From positions 41,757,021 through 41,821,020 of the forward strand of contig NC_081541.1 in the NCBI RefSeq assembly GCF_901000735.1: 64,000 nucleotides of DNA. The letters are read 5' to 3'. The notes beneath the pieces were generated by a model. That model was not told the DNA's origin, searched no databases, and worked only from the letters and a program-made list of their open reading frames with translations. The stretch's first letter is position 1. Each line of letters opens with the position of its first letter. The position numbers and the translations under genes were made by a program. Shown here in pieces: positions 10,135 to 21,974 of the stretch. This stretch comes from Corylus avellana. Taxonomy: Eukaryota > Streptophyta > Magnoliopsida > Fagales > Betulaceae.

Positions 10135-13100
10135 ATGGTAGTGGGAGAGGTCTTCCTTTCGGCGTTCCTGCAAGTGCTGTTTGACCGACTGGCGTCGCCG
10201 GAGTTGCTCAACTTTGCTCGGCGAGAGGGGCTTGGAAAGAAGACGGACATGTGGAGAAAAACATTGAAAAGAATTGAGGCGGTCCTTGATCATGCGAATG
10301 AGAAGCAGAATGTTGAGAGGGCAGTGAAAGATCGGCTGGATGATCTCAGAGACTTGGCTTACGATGTGGAAGATATACTCGATGAGTTCGCCACAGAAGC
10401 TTTGCGCCGGAGATTGACCGGAGGAAATGAGGCCACCACAACTAAGGTACGGAATCTCATTTCTTGTACTTCGACACCTTTTATGATCAAATATAGGATG
10501 GAGTCAAAGATACAGGAGATTGATGCTCAATTCAAACATCTTGTGCAACAAAAAGTTGAACTAAATTTGGGGGAAAATGTTCGTAGGAGGTTTCCTGACA
10601 CAAAACAGAGACTGGCCCCAACTTCTTTAGTGAATGAAGCCCATGTTTATGGCAGGGAAAAAGATAAAAAGGCTGTAATTGATATGCTGCTGCTGACTGA
10701 AAAACATTGTGATGCTCAAGTGTCTGTGATTCCTATAATTGGTATGGGAGGGATAGGAAAGACAAGTCTTGCCCAGCTTGTGTATAATGATGAAAAAGTG
10801 CAAAGTTTTTTTGATCTCAAATCATGGGTTTGTGTTTCTGAAGATTTTGATGCTGTTAGGGTGACAAAAACAGTTCTGAAGTCTATCTCTGTGAGCAGTG
10901 ATGACAATGATCCGAATTTGTTGCAAGTCAAACTAAAGGAGAGACTGAAAGGGAAAAAGTTTCTAGTCGTTCTGGATGATCTTTGGAATGAGAACTATCA
11001 GGATTGGACTATTTTACGTGCTCCTTTTGAAGCAGGGGCTCCAGGAAGTACGATTCTCATCACAACTCGCAATAAGGGAGTTTCATTAAAGACGGGTACC
11101 ATTCCAGCTTACTCTTTGAAAGTGTTGACAAATGATGTTTGTTTGTCTATATTGGCCCATCATGCATTGGGGGCAAGAGACTTTAGTGGGCATCTAAAAC
11201 TCAAAGATATCGCTAAGGGGATAGTTAGAAGGTGTAAAGGCTCCCCTTTGGCAGCGAAAGTACTCGGAGGCGTCCTACGCAATAAAGTGGATCGTGATGA
11301 GTGGGAAGATGTATTGAATAGCAAGATTTGGGATATAGCAGAAGTAAAAAGTGAAATTGCTCCTGCTCTTATGTTGAGCTACCACCATCTCCCTTCACAT
11401 TTAAAGAGGTGCTTTGGGTATTGTTCAATATTTCCCAAGGATTACGTATTTAAGGAGAAGCAGTTAGTTCTATTATGGATGGCAGAAGGTATAATTCAGC
11501 CACAAGAAGAAGGAAAACGAATGGAAGATTTGGGTAGCAAGTACTTTCATGCTATGGTATCAAGGTCATTTTTCCAACAATCAATGGAGGACGAATCACT
11601 TTTTCTTATGCATGACCTCATCAACGATTTGGCTCAATGTGTTGCAGGAGATATATGCTTTCGAATGGAAGATAGAATTGGGGGTAGTAATGGAAGGAAA
11701 ATTCCTAAAAAGGCCCGGCATGTGTCTTATATGGGTGGCAAATATGATGGCACTGGAAGGTTTGAAGCTTTTCTTGAACTCAAATGTTTACGAACCTTCC
11801 TACCTCTTATGGTTCAAGATCCAGGGTACTGTTACTTGGCTCATAATGTTCCTCTGAAATTGTTGCCAAAATTACAGAAGTTAAGGGTGTTCTCTTTAAG
11901 TGGATACCGCATATTTGATCTACCAGAATCAATAGGTGATCTCAAGCATCTACGGTTCCTCGACCTTTCATGCACTACAATCAAAAGCTTGCCTGAATCA
12001 GTAACCACTCTCTACAATTTGCAAATATTGATATTGGAGAATTGCCTTTTTCTAAAGAAATTACCTTCAAAGTTTGGAAGCCTAGTCAACTTGCGACATC
12101 TCAACATTCTAGGAGCAAATGCATTGGAAGGAATGCCTCCAGAAATAGGTAAATTAACCTGTCTCCAATCATTGTCTAACCTAGTTGTAGGAAAAGGTAG
12201 TTGTTCTGGGGTAAAAGAGCTAGGGCCATTGTTACATCTTCGAGAGACACTTTGCATTTCAGGATTACAAAATGTGATTAATCGTGAGGATGCGAGGGAC
12301 GCTAGGTTAATTGAAAAATGCAATCTCCATGGGTTGTCATTGGAATGGAGTGGCAACTTGGATAAGTCACAAGAAAGAACAAGTGAATTAGAGGTACTTA
12401 ACATGCTAGAGCCTCACAAGGGCTTGAAAGAGCTCACTATCAAGCACTATGGTGGTGCAGACCTTCCAACTTGGTTAAGAGGCCCTTCTTTTTCTAATAT
12501 GGTGCTCTTGAGGATTGAATGCTGCGAGAAGTGCAGATTATTGCCACCAGTCGGACAACTACCATCACTCAAAGAACTTTTTATTGATGGCATGGCCAAT
12601 GTGAAAAATATTGGTTTTGAGTTTTGTGGGGAATATTGCTCTCAACCTTTTAAATCCTTGAAGACTTTGTATTTCAAGAATATGAAGGAATGGGAGAATT
12701 GGGTTCCTTGTGAAGAATTCCCAAAACTGCGTAAGATTTCTATTACAAGATGTCCTAAGCTAGTGGGTAAGTTACCAAACCACCTTCCTTTACTGGAATA
12801 TATTGAGATAAAGAGATGTAGGCAGTTGGTGCTCTCAATTTCAAGCTTTCTGGAACTCTGCAAACTAGAAATTGAGGGATCAAAAGGGGTGGTGCGTAGA
12901 AGTAAGATTGACTTCAACTTGCTATGCTTCTCTTCTCTTTCAACAATTTCAGAATTCACATGTAAAATAGAAGGGTTTACCAAGGAAGGATTAACAAACG
13001 TGGAAGATTTAACTATTGAATGGTGTAAGGAGCTGACACCCTTGTGGTCAAGTGAGGTGGGATTACTACAACATCTGCCATGTCTTGGTGTTCTGAAGAT

Positions 13101-14253
13101 TCGTCATTGTATCGACCTAATTTCTTTGGCGGCAAAAGAAGTAGAAGAGCAGCTACAACTGGGTTTGCCATCCAAATTGAGAGCAATTGAGATAAGAAAT
13201 TGCAAGGTATTGGAATCTTTACCCCAAGCAATGATGCACAGGAACAAGTATCTTGAGGATATTCATATTTGTGAGTGTACTTCACTAACATACTTTGCAA
13301 TAGGGCAACTACCTCCAACTCTAAAGCGGCTAAAGATAGAATATTGTAATATGCTGATTTTGGTGGATGGGGATGTCATCAACAATTGCGGGAGCAACAC
13401 ATCTCTTGAGTACTTGGAAATTGGTTGTTGTCAATCCCTCAAATACCTAACATCAAGTGGGGAATTACCTGCAACACTTAAATACCTCCAAATTTTCAAT
13501 TGTAACAAGCTGGAGTCGATAGCGAAGAGCTTCCATCACAACTCGTCTCTTGAAGTCATTGATATTAGGAGTTGTGAAAACCTTAAATCCTTACCTGAGG
13601 GCATACATAGCGTCAGCAATCTAGATCAGATTTTTATTAATGGATGTCCAACTCTTGTTTCCTTCTCGGATGGAGGGTTGCTCTCTGCCAACTTGAGAGA
13701 ACTTACAATTTCCAAGTGTGAGAAATTGCAGACTCTACCTAACTGCATACACAACCTCTCCTCTCTTCAACTATTGCAAATACAGGACTGTTCAGGCATT
13801 GTATCCTTTCCAGAAGTAGGTTTTCCCACCAACCTAACATCACTTTTTATCCATTATATGGTGTCGTTTAGTGAGGGCTTTTTTGAGTGGGGATTGCACA
13901 GGCTTACCTCTCTTAAACAACTTGAAATTGATGGTGGCTCTTCACATCTTGTGTCATTTCCAGAGATGATGCTACCTGCCTCTCTAACCAGCCTCTCCAT
14001 TAAACACTTCCCGAATTTGAAATACCTGTCCTCCAAAGGCTTTCAATTCCTCACCTCTCTTGAAAAATTGAGTATTGGTCGATGCGAAAAGCTCACATCC
14101 TTTCCAGCGGAAGGCCTGCCTCCCTCACTCCTTCAACTTTATATCATCGGTTGTCCTCTGCTTAAAGAACGTTGCAAGAAAGATCAAGGACGAGAGTCGT
14201 TCCAGATAGCCCACATCCCTTACGTTCAGATTGATGGGAGGTTCATATTATGA
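10135..14253 (+). CDS. CNL disease-resistance protein B (RPP13-like 1/I2 type), intact
   Basis: This is a single-exon reading frame of 1372 codons. The start chosen is the ATG at 10135 in a good context (ACCATGG), giving MVVGEVFLSAFLQVLFDRL; the frame stays open further upstream but without an ATG. Domains in order: Rx-type coiled coil (about 1-130, with LDDLRDLAYDVEDILDEF), P-loop GMGGIGKTS (203-211), FDLKSWVCVSEDFD, kinase-2 LVVLDDLW with the tryptophan typical of CNLs (277-284), STILITTR, GSPLAAK (369-375), CFGYCSIFPKDY, MHDL (492-495), then LRRs to the end. All switch motifs are present. Length and order fit the I2/R3a/RPP13-like-1 class of intracellular receptors. It is the most divergent of the four copies and has no IYEPE tail. 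The W-box repeats upstream suggest defence-linked expression. The pathogen recognised cannot be read from sequence. Confidence 0.95.
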   Translation: MVVGEVFLSAFLQVLFDRLASPELLNFARREGLGKKTDMWRKTLKRIEAVLDHANEKQNVERAVKDRLDDLRDLAYDVEDILDEFATEALRRRLTGGNEATTTKVRNLISCTSTPFMIKYRMESKIQEIDAQFKHLVQQKVELNLGENVRRRFPDTKQRLAPTSLVNEAHVYGREKDKKAVIDMLLLTEKHCDAQVSVIPIIGMGGIGKTSLAQLVYNDEKVQSFFDLKSWVCVSEDFDAVRVTKTVLKSISVSSDDNDPNLLQVKLKERLKGKKFLVVLDDLWNENYQDWTILRAPFEAGAPGSTILITTRNKGVSLKTGTIPAYSLKVLTNDVCLSILAHHALGARDFSGHLKLKDIAKGIVRRCKGSPLAAKVLGGVLRNKVDRDEWEDVLNSKIWDIAEVKSEIAPALMLSYHHLPSHLKRCFGYCSIFPKDYVFKEKQLVLLWMAEGIIQPQEEGKRMEDLGSKYFHAMVSRSFFQQSMEDESLFLMHDLINDLAQCVAGDICFRMEDRIGGSNGRKIPKKARHVSYMGGKYDGTGRFEAFLELKCLRTFLPLMVQDPGYCYLAHNVPLKLLPKLQKLRVFSLSGYRIFDLPESIGDLKHLRFLDLSCTTIKSLPESVTTLYNLQILILENCLFLKKLPSKFGSLVNLRHLNILGANALEGMPPEIGKLTCLQSLSNLVVGKGSCSGVKELGPLLHLRETLCISGLQNVINREDARDARLIEKCNLHGLSLEWSGNLDKSQERTSELEVLNMLEPHKGLKELTIKHYGGADLPTWLRGPSFSNMVLLRIECCEKCRLLPPVGQLPSLKELFIDGMANVKNIGFEFCGEYCSQPFKSLKTLYFKNMKEWENWVPCEEFPKLRKISITRCPKLVGKLPNHLPLLEYIEIKRCRQLVLSISSFLELCKLEIEGSKGVVRRSKIDFNLLCFSSLSTISEFTCKIEGFTKEGLTNVEDLTIEWCKELTPLWSSEVGLLQHLPCLGVLKIRHCIDLISLAAKEVEEQLQLGLPSKLRAIEIRNCKVLESLPQAMMHRNKYLEDIHICECTSLTYFAIGQLPPTLKRLKIEYCNMLILVDGDVINNCGSNTSLEYLEIGCCQSLKYLTSSGELPATLKYLQIFNCNKLESIAKSFHHNSSLEVIDIRSCENLKSLPEGIHSVSNLDQIFINGCPTLVSFSDGGLLSANLRELTISKCEKLQTLPNCIHNLSSLQLLQIQDCSGIVSFPEVGFPTNLTSLFIHYMVSFSEGFFEWGLHRLTSLKQLEIDGGSSHLVSFPEMMLPASLTSLSIKHFPNLKYLSSKGFQFLTSLEKLSIGRCEKLTSFPAEGLPPSLLQLYIIGCPLLKERCKKDQGRESFQIAHIPYVQIDGRFIL

Positions 14254-15774
14254 CCTAGAAGAGCAGAATCAGTGTCTCTCAATTTTATTTAGATGCAAGA
14301 CAAGTATCAAGAAATGTATTCAAAGGTCAGTATATTGCCACGTCACTATATATCTTTTTTTTCTTTTTCTTTTTCTTTTTTTGGTGGAATGTTGCTATTG
14401 TTAGTTTGCATAACACAATCAAAGGTGTTTGTTAAAGTGCTCAAGTGACCTGTGACCATGCAGAGAAAGAATGTTAGGGGAGAATCGCATAAGGAATTTA
14501 ATAAGAGGACATTAGTATACACGTGTGTACACCACTTCAACCCAAAAGTTTTAGCTAATGTGTTTATGTTCACTTATGTATATTAACTACTCATTTTGTT
14601 TATTTTTCTCAATGTGAGACCCAATACCCACATGTGCACTCACAACAAAGAAAGGTACTTGTTTTTCATTACTAATTGGCATATTGCATTTAATTACAGA
14701 TTTGGCGAAGCGGCGAAGCGTTGGGACCCTTTGGAGAAAAGGTATGGAACTGAATTTTGATCCTTTGATAATGTTAGTAGCCATACTATGGATGATTTAT
14801 CATATTCAGTTATTGGATTGATAATGTTCATTCATTTGCAGTTTCTGATTACTCTTTCAATTCTTATAATTGCTAAGGAAGTTGTGGATCCAAATAGGCA
14901 GAAATTATTAAATTCTCTTTCAACTGATCAAGAAAATAATTATTCTTTATTTTTAATTCTGGTTAACACAGTTGTTTGACCTGCAGATAATTCTCTGATA
15001 AATGTTTCTCCATATTCTTTGATGCTTTGCGTATTTCTAGTAACAAAAAATAACTAGCAATTCCGATACACCAAGTGTGACAGAGGATGTATCTTCAGAT
15101 TAATGGTCGGTTATGGAGAAACAAAGTAATTAATGTCAGCAAACCATTCAAAAAAACACATAAATAAATAATTAATTTCTCACAATTTTATCAGCAGAAA
15201 ATTTTTATTGGTGAATGTGGAGATGATTGTAAAGGAAAAATTCCATTTCCTATGTGGGACTGTGAAACTGCCAAAAAAAAACTTTTTTTTTTTTTTTTTG
15301 AATCAATTGGTGAATTTTAGATGATTATTATTGAATTTTTATTTATTAATAATTTTAAAAATCACGTTACATATGGAGAACTCTAGCCTTTCTTCTTGCA
15401 TTGCTCGACTTTAAAACCAAAACTGGCATATCCTTGTAATTGATAATAAATTATCAGTGACAACACCTATATCTTTGATGCTTGCAGATGGTTCAAAAGG
15501 CTGGTGCAAATTGTTACAACTTTCTCCATCTGTGTTTTCCTGTATACAGTATACTTAGAGGTGTGCAACTTTTTTTTGAAACAATGGTTGCCAATTTTGT
15601 TATGTTTTTCTACTCCTTTTTTGTTCTTTTCCTCTTTGTATTGTTTTCTCGGTAAGCAAAGGATGCATTAATGGACAACGGAATACAGTAAACATTTTTT
15701 GGTTGAACTGTTTTTTTGTGAGCGGCTTTACAATGTTTTTTCTCTACATTGAGAATATTCTAACATCCTTAATG
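14254..15774 (+). other. 3' UTR/intron module downstream of CNL gene B
   Basis: A donor (AAAG|GTCAGT near 14327) follows the stop. The terminal acceptor and exon (TTGCAG|ATGGTTCAAAAGGC at about 15488) are conserved with the other CNLs. In between are a CT-rich stretch (about 14351-14380) and intermediate exon-like pieces that align only loosely with those of gene C. No other gene was seen. Confidence 0.5.
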
Positions 15775-16530
15775 TTATTAGGGAGAAAATCGGTAACTAG
15801 GTTTTGCCAATTTTAATATGCCACCACGAAGGGTTTGTCGCTCTAAATAAAAGCTGGAATGGCTCCAAGGCCTGCAGAAGGACAGCTGTCAAGGCCCGTG
15901 GTTCGCCACGCGAACCATACTACCCTCAGGGTCCGCTACGCTGAACCTCTTCGCGTACATCCCTGCTAAGCATCAGGGGCCGCCTAGCCCAGTCTGGTTC
16001 GTATTAGCAAGCCACCCCGTGAATACGACAAACAGTACGAGAAGGTTTTGAGGTGTGCCATGCTCTTCCCAACCAATCTCTGATCTGGACAGCAGTAATG
16101 ATCACGCCATACAAGGTATCCCATTTGTACGTCCCATCCTAGCAGAATGTATGGGCACCATGTCCACTCACGCAGGGGAGGCCCACATCCTGCAGAGGCT
16201 GCGTCGACCTCGCCCACAGCGACCCACGCGTCATGGTATAAGCATCGCACTCTCAGCACTGATCTCAAGGAAATCGAATGGAAGATAATGAAGGGCCGCT
16301 AGGGGTTGTCCGATTGAATGGCCAAGTAGGACATTGACCATGTAATACGCATATGTATAAATGGAAATCCATTTTTAATAAGAACAGGAAGCATATTCAG
16401 ATAATACTCTTCTTCTTTCCTCTTCCCTCTTCTCTGTGTGAACCCTTGTCTATATTTTCATTAATCCTAGCTGTTTAGCTGCCTAGTGCTTTTAGCTTAA
16501 ATCCCTCTGTGACCGGAAACTGTGTTAACA
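15775..16530 (+). mobile_element. Solo-LTR-like insertion (about 756 bp)
   Basis: The related DNA on contig 1 (around 1815-1870, inverted) runs straight through TTAATGTAATGA, whereas here AATG occurs on both sides of about 756 extra bases. The insert is clearly more GC-rich than its surroundings. It has TGTTA (15773-15777) and TAACA (16526-16530) near its ends and a TATAAAT at about 16356, followed by a pyrimidine-rich leader, as in an LTR. No gag or pol is present. A solo LTR of a Copia-type element is the favoured reading; a short TRIM-like element is possible. The ends are uncertain by a few bases. Confidence 0.5.
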
Positions 16531-17039
16531 AATGTAATGAAACCTTTTGGTGGGTTTTTGACGACATTTTGTTATTCAATAACATGACATTTTCTATTCT
16601 TGAATAGGAATAGTCCGATCAAAACCCACTTGATGCTAGAGATATCCCGACTGTCCATAACAGGATGCAAGCCAAACACATTTTCCCTGAAGAGTCATGC
16701 ATGATATCACCCACTTTGTAGTGTAAACTATGTAGGCCTTTATGGTAGATTTTTGTTGCTCGCTAACCTTTTCTGTGTGGAAAGGTAATACACTGGTTTA
16801 TTGTTTGTTGTAATCTAAAGGTAAATTTCGGTATACAACTAGGAATGAAACTTTGTTGTCTGTTGGGTGTTGATATGGTGATTCTGGTTTGCTTAGTTGG
16901 TTTTTGGGGTTATTAATGTTTTTTTGTTGTTTTGTTTTTTTCCCCTATTGTTTTGATGGTTTGCCTGCAATTTGCCCTGTTTTGATGGTTTTGTTTTTCT
17001 ACTCTTTTTTTTTTTTAGCTTGGTTGGTTTTGGGTACAT
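16531..17039 (+). repeat. Interspersed block DNA, inverted copy of 1490-1815
   Basis: The part from about 16535 to 16850 matches contig 1 inverted. The rest is T-rich and holds no gene. It sits between the CNL 3' module and an F-box relic. Confidence 0.55.
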
Positions 17040-17610
17040 ATACCTCACGGATTAACCCCTCCATCCCCTCCATTGACCACAACCGAACTTGGTGTGTGGA
17101 GAACAATTTGGAACGTTCTATCAATCCCATTAATTTGAAGGCACTTTTTTGTCTATGTAAAATGATCATACAAAACTAGTTGCCCCTCACTATTCACCAT
17201 GAACAACTCTCTCATTTTCCAAAACCCTAGCGGCCTTTTCAAATCCGTTGAGAGTCCAATGGTAGCAAGTCTAGTCTATGATTCCTTCACACCAAATTCG
17301 AGCAAAACCCAAATCTCCAAATCACATTTTGGATTACAAAAAAAAGCCAAAAAAGCAACATACCTGTTTAACACGGTTATAGTACTACTACTCTCCTGAT
17401 AATCCAAGAGATCCAGAAGCGGCATCGTTCGTAACACCTCGTCACTGAAGTTGAAAACGGCAATGTTACGATCCGACAATCACCAGATAAAGACCCTGTC
17501 TAACGCCACGGTCCACGAACAGCTTTCACGAAGAAAAGAAAAGATCGTCGATCTGGGTACGTCAAGCACTCTCCAAGATCCGCCACTTATGCTGTATACT
17601 TCCAAGAAGC
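17040..17610 (-). pseudogene. F-box/FBA gene relic 1 (C-terminal part)
   Basis: On the minus strand, broken frames match the C-terminal half of F-box genes 2 and 3, for example FNFSDEVLRTMPLLD, VALLAF-like YVAFLAF and LEIWVLLEFGVKES, then the GQLVLYDPF region in altered form. The N-terminal F-box itself is missing. Frameshifts and stops rule out a protein. It occupies the expected F-box position of the block, though before rather than after the ATPase. Confidence 0.75.
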
Positions 17611-18059
17611 ACCTTCTATGCTTTTTTTGAAACAGATTCTTGGCATCCAAACATGCCTAAGAGAAATTAGAGAGACAATGATGAACTTTTCTGCGTTTAA
17701 AAAGGAGAACTTCTTGTTCCGACTCTCTCAAATCTTGCAAATTGCTACTTGACTATAATTTTTTTTTTTTTCCTTTTCCAATTCTTTCAAAACTATAAAA
17801 ACCTACATAATTATCCTCTAAAAAGCCTCCAATTTATACAACACCATTGAATGGCACCTGCCCAGTACGACTCTATCAACAAACCATTTTCAATGCACCC
17901 TTTTGAGTTCTTGTCACTGTTATAACTTATGGGAAAAGTGAAGAGAACGGCGAGAAAGATAAAAAATTTGGTAAGGAGTACTCTGCTTTTCTCTTTTGTT
18001 TTCTGCTCTTAAAATAAAAATGTTAACAACCAATTTAAAACATAAAACACTCAAAATTA
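17611..18059. other. AT-rich intergenic DNA, nothing recognised
   Basis: No convincing gene, RNA or repeat end was seen. A run of T at about 17759-17772 is the only distinctive feature. Confidence 0.5.
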
Positions 18060-18960
18060 ACCTGAACACTCACAGTATCCTTACGATTGAATCCAAAGTA
18101 TAATCACATGCTGATGTCAACAACACTACTGTTGAGCCAAGGACTAAGATTTAGCAAATATCATCATCATGATTACGATGAAACACAAAATGCCTCTAAT
18201 TTTTTTCAATGGTTATGAATTGAAAAAGATGGCAAACAATAGTCCTGCAGGGAGACAGAAAAGAAACACCACCATACAAAAACATATCCACAGCAAGATA
18301 AAGTCAAACCCAGAGAGTCAACACAAAGCACTGGTCACCCAAGAGAAAAACATTTTCAGAGAAATCCAAAGATAAAACAAAGTTCCTGTTGGCCGAAGAG
18401 GGGGAAAAGCAGAAAAAGAGCACAGTTTAAGTCTTGACATGTAAGACAATGTCCTAAAAAAATGCAAATAACATCTCTATTTTGAAAAATGTCAAATCTA
18501 ATTAGCAAACTGATGATAAGGTTTTTCTCCGTCACAATTTGCTTCTCCCCCTTAATAGAAGCTTGACAAGAAAATGTTATGATGGTTGTCTCAAGAAAAA
18601 TAGAAATAAAGAATCCAAATGTTATTTAGTAGAAATTAAAAAAAATAAAAAATAATAATAATAGAAATAAAGGTTCCTCACCAAGAAACCCCCAGCTTTC
18701 CAAGAAAGAAGAAAAAGGCAAAGAGGAAAATAACTTGAAAGTTACCAAGTCATAACAAACAATTCAACTGTTTCAACTAAAACACAAGTTCTTTTTGGAG
18801 GATTCCCATATTTTTGTCACAGATAAGGCAATGATGAATCTCACTAATAACAGAGAAGACAGTAAAACAATAACGTGGAAGAACAATAATATTTTCCACC
18901 TATGACGCTTGTAAAAGCTCCAGAAAAATCCAAACATAAGTAGCAGTTGCACACCACAAA
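18060..18960 (+). repeat. H+-ATPase 5' intron/flank DNA, copy of 38860-39300
   Basis: Landmarks such as ACATGCTGATGTCAACAACA, CATATCCACAGCAAGATAAA and TAAGTAGCAGTTGCACACCA are shared with the DNA between gene C and H+-ATPase pseudogene 2, and inverted with 63200-63600. The middle part (about 18440-18930) holds extra DNA absent from the 39-kb copy. The shared sequence ends near AAGTCATTC and jumps into a later ATPase intron, marking an internal deletion. Confidence 0.65.
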
Positions 18961-21133
18961 GTCATTCCCTCTTCTTGGTCCCTCTTATGTTGCTTTAAGT
19001 CTGCATGTCATCACAGTGAGTATAGTAGATAGCATCACAGTAGAATCACATACTTTTGAAAGTTCAATTACAATTTGCATCAAGGCAAACTATTCTAGGA
19101 GTCTGTGGTAGTATAGAAACTATGCTAATAAATTCTCTACCAGCTCCAATGCCAATCCAACAAAAGAAATAGCAAAACTCTTGTCCCATTCAAATGGCCT
19201 TTTTATTTATGATTGACATTATCCATGTCATTACAGGTTTTTGCCAAAGTGTTGACAAGGATATGGTTGTACTTATGGCTGCAAGAGGATCAAGGTTAGA
19301 GAACCAAGATGCCATTGATGCTGCAATTGTTTCAATGTAGGCAGACCCTAAGGAGGTATTAGATATTTACTGCTTCTACACTGTCTTACAATGTCTTCAC
19401 CAGCATTTTGGTTGTTTCCCTTGTTGTCTGCAAAGAGTTCTTGAATCTTTCACTGTATTTGGTATATTTTACAACATGTTGGACACACTCTTATGGATTA
19501 TTAGATGTTTGACATTGAAAATGATTGCTTACCTTGAATTCAACTGAGTCTCTACTACAATTCTATAGGCGTGAGCTGGAATCCAAGAAGTTCACTTTCG
19601 ACCCTTCAATCCAACTGATAAAAGGACTGCACTTACCTACATTGATGGTGCTGGTAAAATGCAGAGTCAGCAAAGGTGCACCAGAGCAGGTATAACTTAA
19701 AAATTTTCAACAAGGGTTCGTTTGAATTTGCGATTTTGAAACGTGCTATATGAAAATGCAGTTAAGCATATGGTAAAATCGCAGTTTAACCTTTAAAATT
19801 GTACGTTTTTAAAAACGCACCATTGTCTGTGATTTGAAAAAACATATTTTTCTACGTTCTATGCAGATTCTCAATCTAGCGCATAACAAATCAGAAATCG
19901 AACAGAGGGTACATGCAATCATTGACAAGTTTGCAGAACGTGGCCTACGTTTCCTTGGAATTTCCCGCCAGGTTATCAGTCTCTCAAAGTCTATTCACTG
20001 TCTTGTAAACTTTTTCTTCTATGTATATTTTGAGAAAATCTGGTCTTTTTTTCTTTCTCTAGGAAGTACCTGCTAGAACCAAAGAATGTCCTGGTGGCCC
20101 CTGGGAGTTTGTTGGCCTTCTACCTCATTTTGACCCTCCTCGCCATGACAGTGCTGAAACAATTAGAAGAGCTTTGGACCTGGATGTGAGTGTTAAAATG
20201 ATCACAGGTGTGTGCCTTTAACCTTCCTTTTGGACCTTTGAGATATGAAAATTCTTTAAAAAAGATAATTCTCTCTTAATAGTCAACCTTCATAACATAC
20301 CAGAATTGTCTATGATTATAGAACCAATTTTTTTTTTTTGGTATACATGAAGCATACAAGAGAAACGTCTAGTTAGAAGAAGAAAAAAGATCAAAAAAAA
20401 AAAAAATATGAAAGCTAAAAATATTCAAGTCAACAGTAACTTAAAGAAAATATTCAAAATGGGAATGGGCTAAGGTTATTATGAACCTTAAAATCTCTAA
20501 TCTAATGATCGAGTCGATTTCATGATTATAAGTTCATTCCATACTAGGACAAACTGGCATAGGGTTCGGTTATATACATTCTAATTATGAGAAAAGTTTC
20601 TTCGAGATACCTACATATGAATAACTCCTGCAGGTGACCAGCTTGCAATTGGCAAGGAAACAGGAAGACGGCTTGGAATGGGCACAAACATGTACCCCTC
20701 TTCATCCCTGCTTGGTGACAATAAGGGTGGGGATCTTGCTGCTCTTCCCATTAATGAGCTCATTGAGCAAGCTGATGGTTTTGCCGGCGTCTTTCCCAGT
20801 CAGTCTGGTGGTTAATGATCTAGCAAGCTCCTTCAAACTCAATTTTTCGCTCAATTTTCTAATCACATATTTCTCTCCTGCAGAACATAAATATGAGATT
20901 GTGAGTAGATTACAAGCTAGAAAGCACATTTGTGGAATGACTAGTGATGGAGTAAATGATGCACCAACCTTGAAGAAAGCCGACATAGGAATTGCAGTGG
21001 CAGATTACACAGATGCTGCCCGCAGTGCTTCAGATATTGTTCTAATAGAACCAGGGTTGAGTGTAATCATTAGTGTTGTTTTGACCAGCCGTGCAATCTT
21101 CCAGAGACTAAAAAGCTACACAGTAATTTAACA

Positions 21134-21287
21134 AAGTTATTTAGTAGATTATTATACAACTGTCATACAACTAAGATGACGTGACAATAAAAATCAACAA
21201 GTTTTTGTTAATCCAAAGGCCGATTTTTACCATCACTGTCACGTCATTCCAGTCGTATAGTAGTTTACTAAATACTAAATAGCATTC

Positions 21288-21290
<3 letters not shown>
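21134..21290. mobile_element. Foldback MITE just downstream of an ATPase exon
   Basis: Arms beginning GTTATTTAGTAG and, inverted, GCTATTTAGTATTTAG run inward to the shared core GATGACGTGACA/AATGACGTGACA, with a short centre around ACAAGTTTTTGTTAATCC. A TA microsatellite follows at 21289-21320. The same element sits at the same exon boundary in ATPase pseudogene 3 (59733-59885), so it inserted before the copies split. Confidence 0.75.
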
Positions 21291-21323
<33 letters not shown>

Positions 21324-21974
21324 ATGAAAGTATTGGTATAAGCCATACTTGTGATAGATTAATTGTTGAGACTCTTTATCTTTATTCCCGTTTCTCCAGA
21401 TATATGCTGTCTATCACTATACGTATTATGGTAAGCTTTCCATTTAAGCTAGATTTATGTACATGAAAAGTGCATCCTACTATCAAGCTTGTTTCATTTA
21501 CTGCTGATATTTGTCTAACAGCTAGGGTTTTTGTTGCTGAATATCATCTGGAAATTTGACTTCCCTCCTTTCATGGTTCTTGTCATCGCCATTCTTAATG
21601 ATGGTTAGCTTGCTTGTTTGGTGAGCTCTTGTCAAATATTTAATGATTATTTTATTTTTTTTTAGAAAAATGATTTCCATTTTTATTTTTTATATTTCTG
21701 TCAGATGAACTCCTTCATTTTTTTGTTGTTATTTGACTTTGTTAGCCTGCTTACAGGTACTATCACTACAATTTTCAAAGACAGGGTGAAGCCTTCTCCA
21801 CTTCCCAACTGCTAGAAACTCAGTGAAATTTTTGCAACAGGGATTGTTCTTGGTGGTTACCTCGCTCTAATGGCTATCATATTCTTCGGTGCAGCTTTTG
21901 AATCCTCCTCCTTTGAAAGAAAATTCTTCCAGGTAACTTCTCTTGTCGAAATAAGAGATTGTCATTGTCATTGT

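Noticed and set aside
15984..16288. Overlapping open frames on both strands in a GC-rich stretch
   Set aside because: They fall inside the solo-LTR-like insertion and follow from its base composition. No protein family was recognised.
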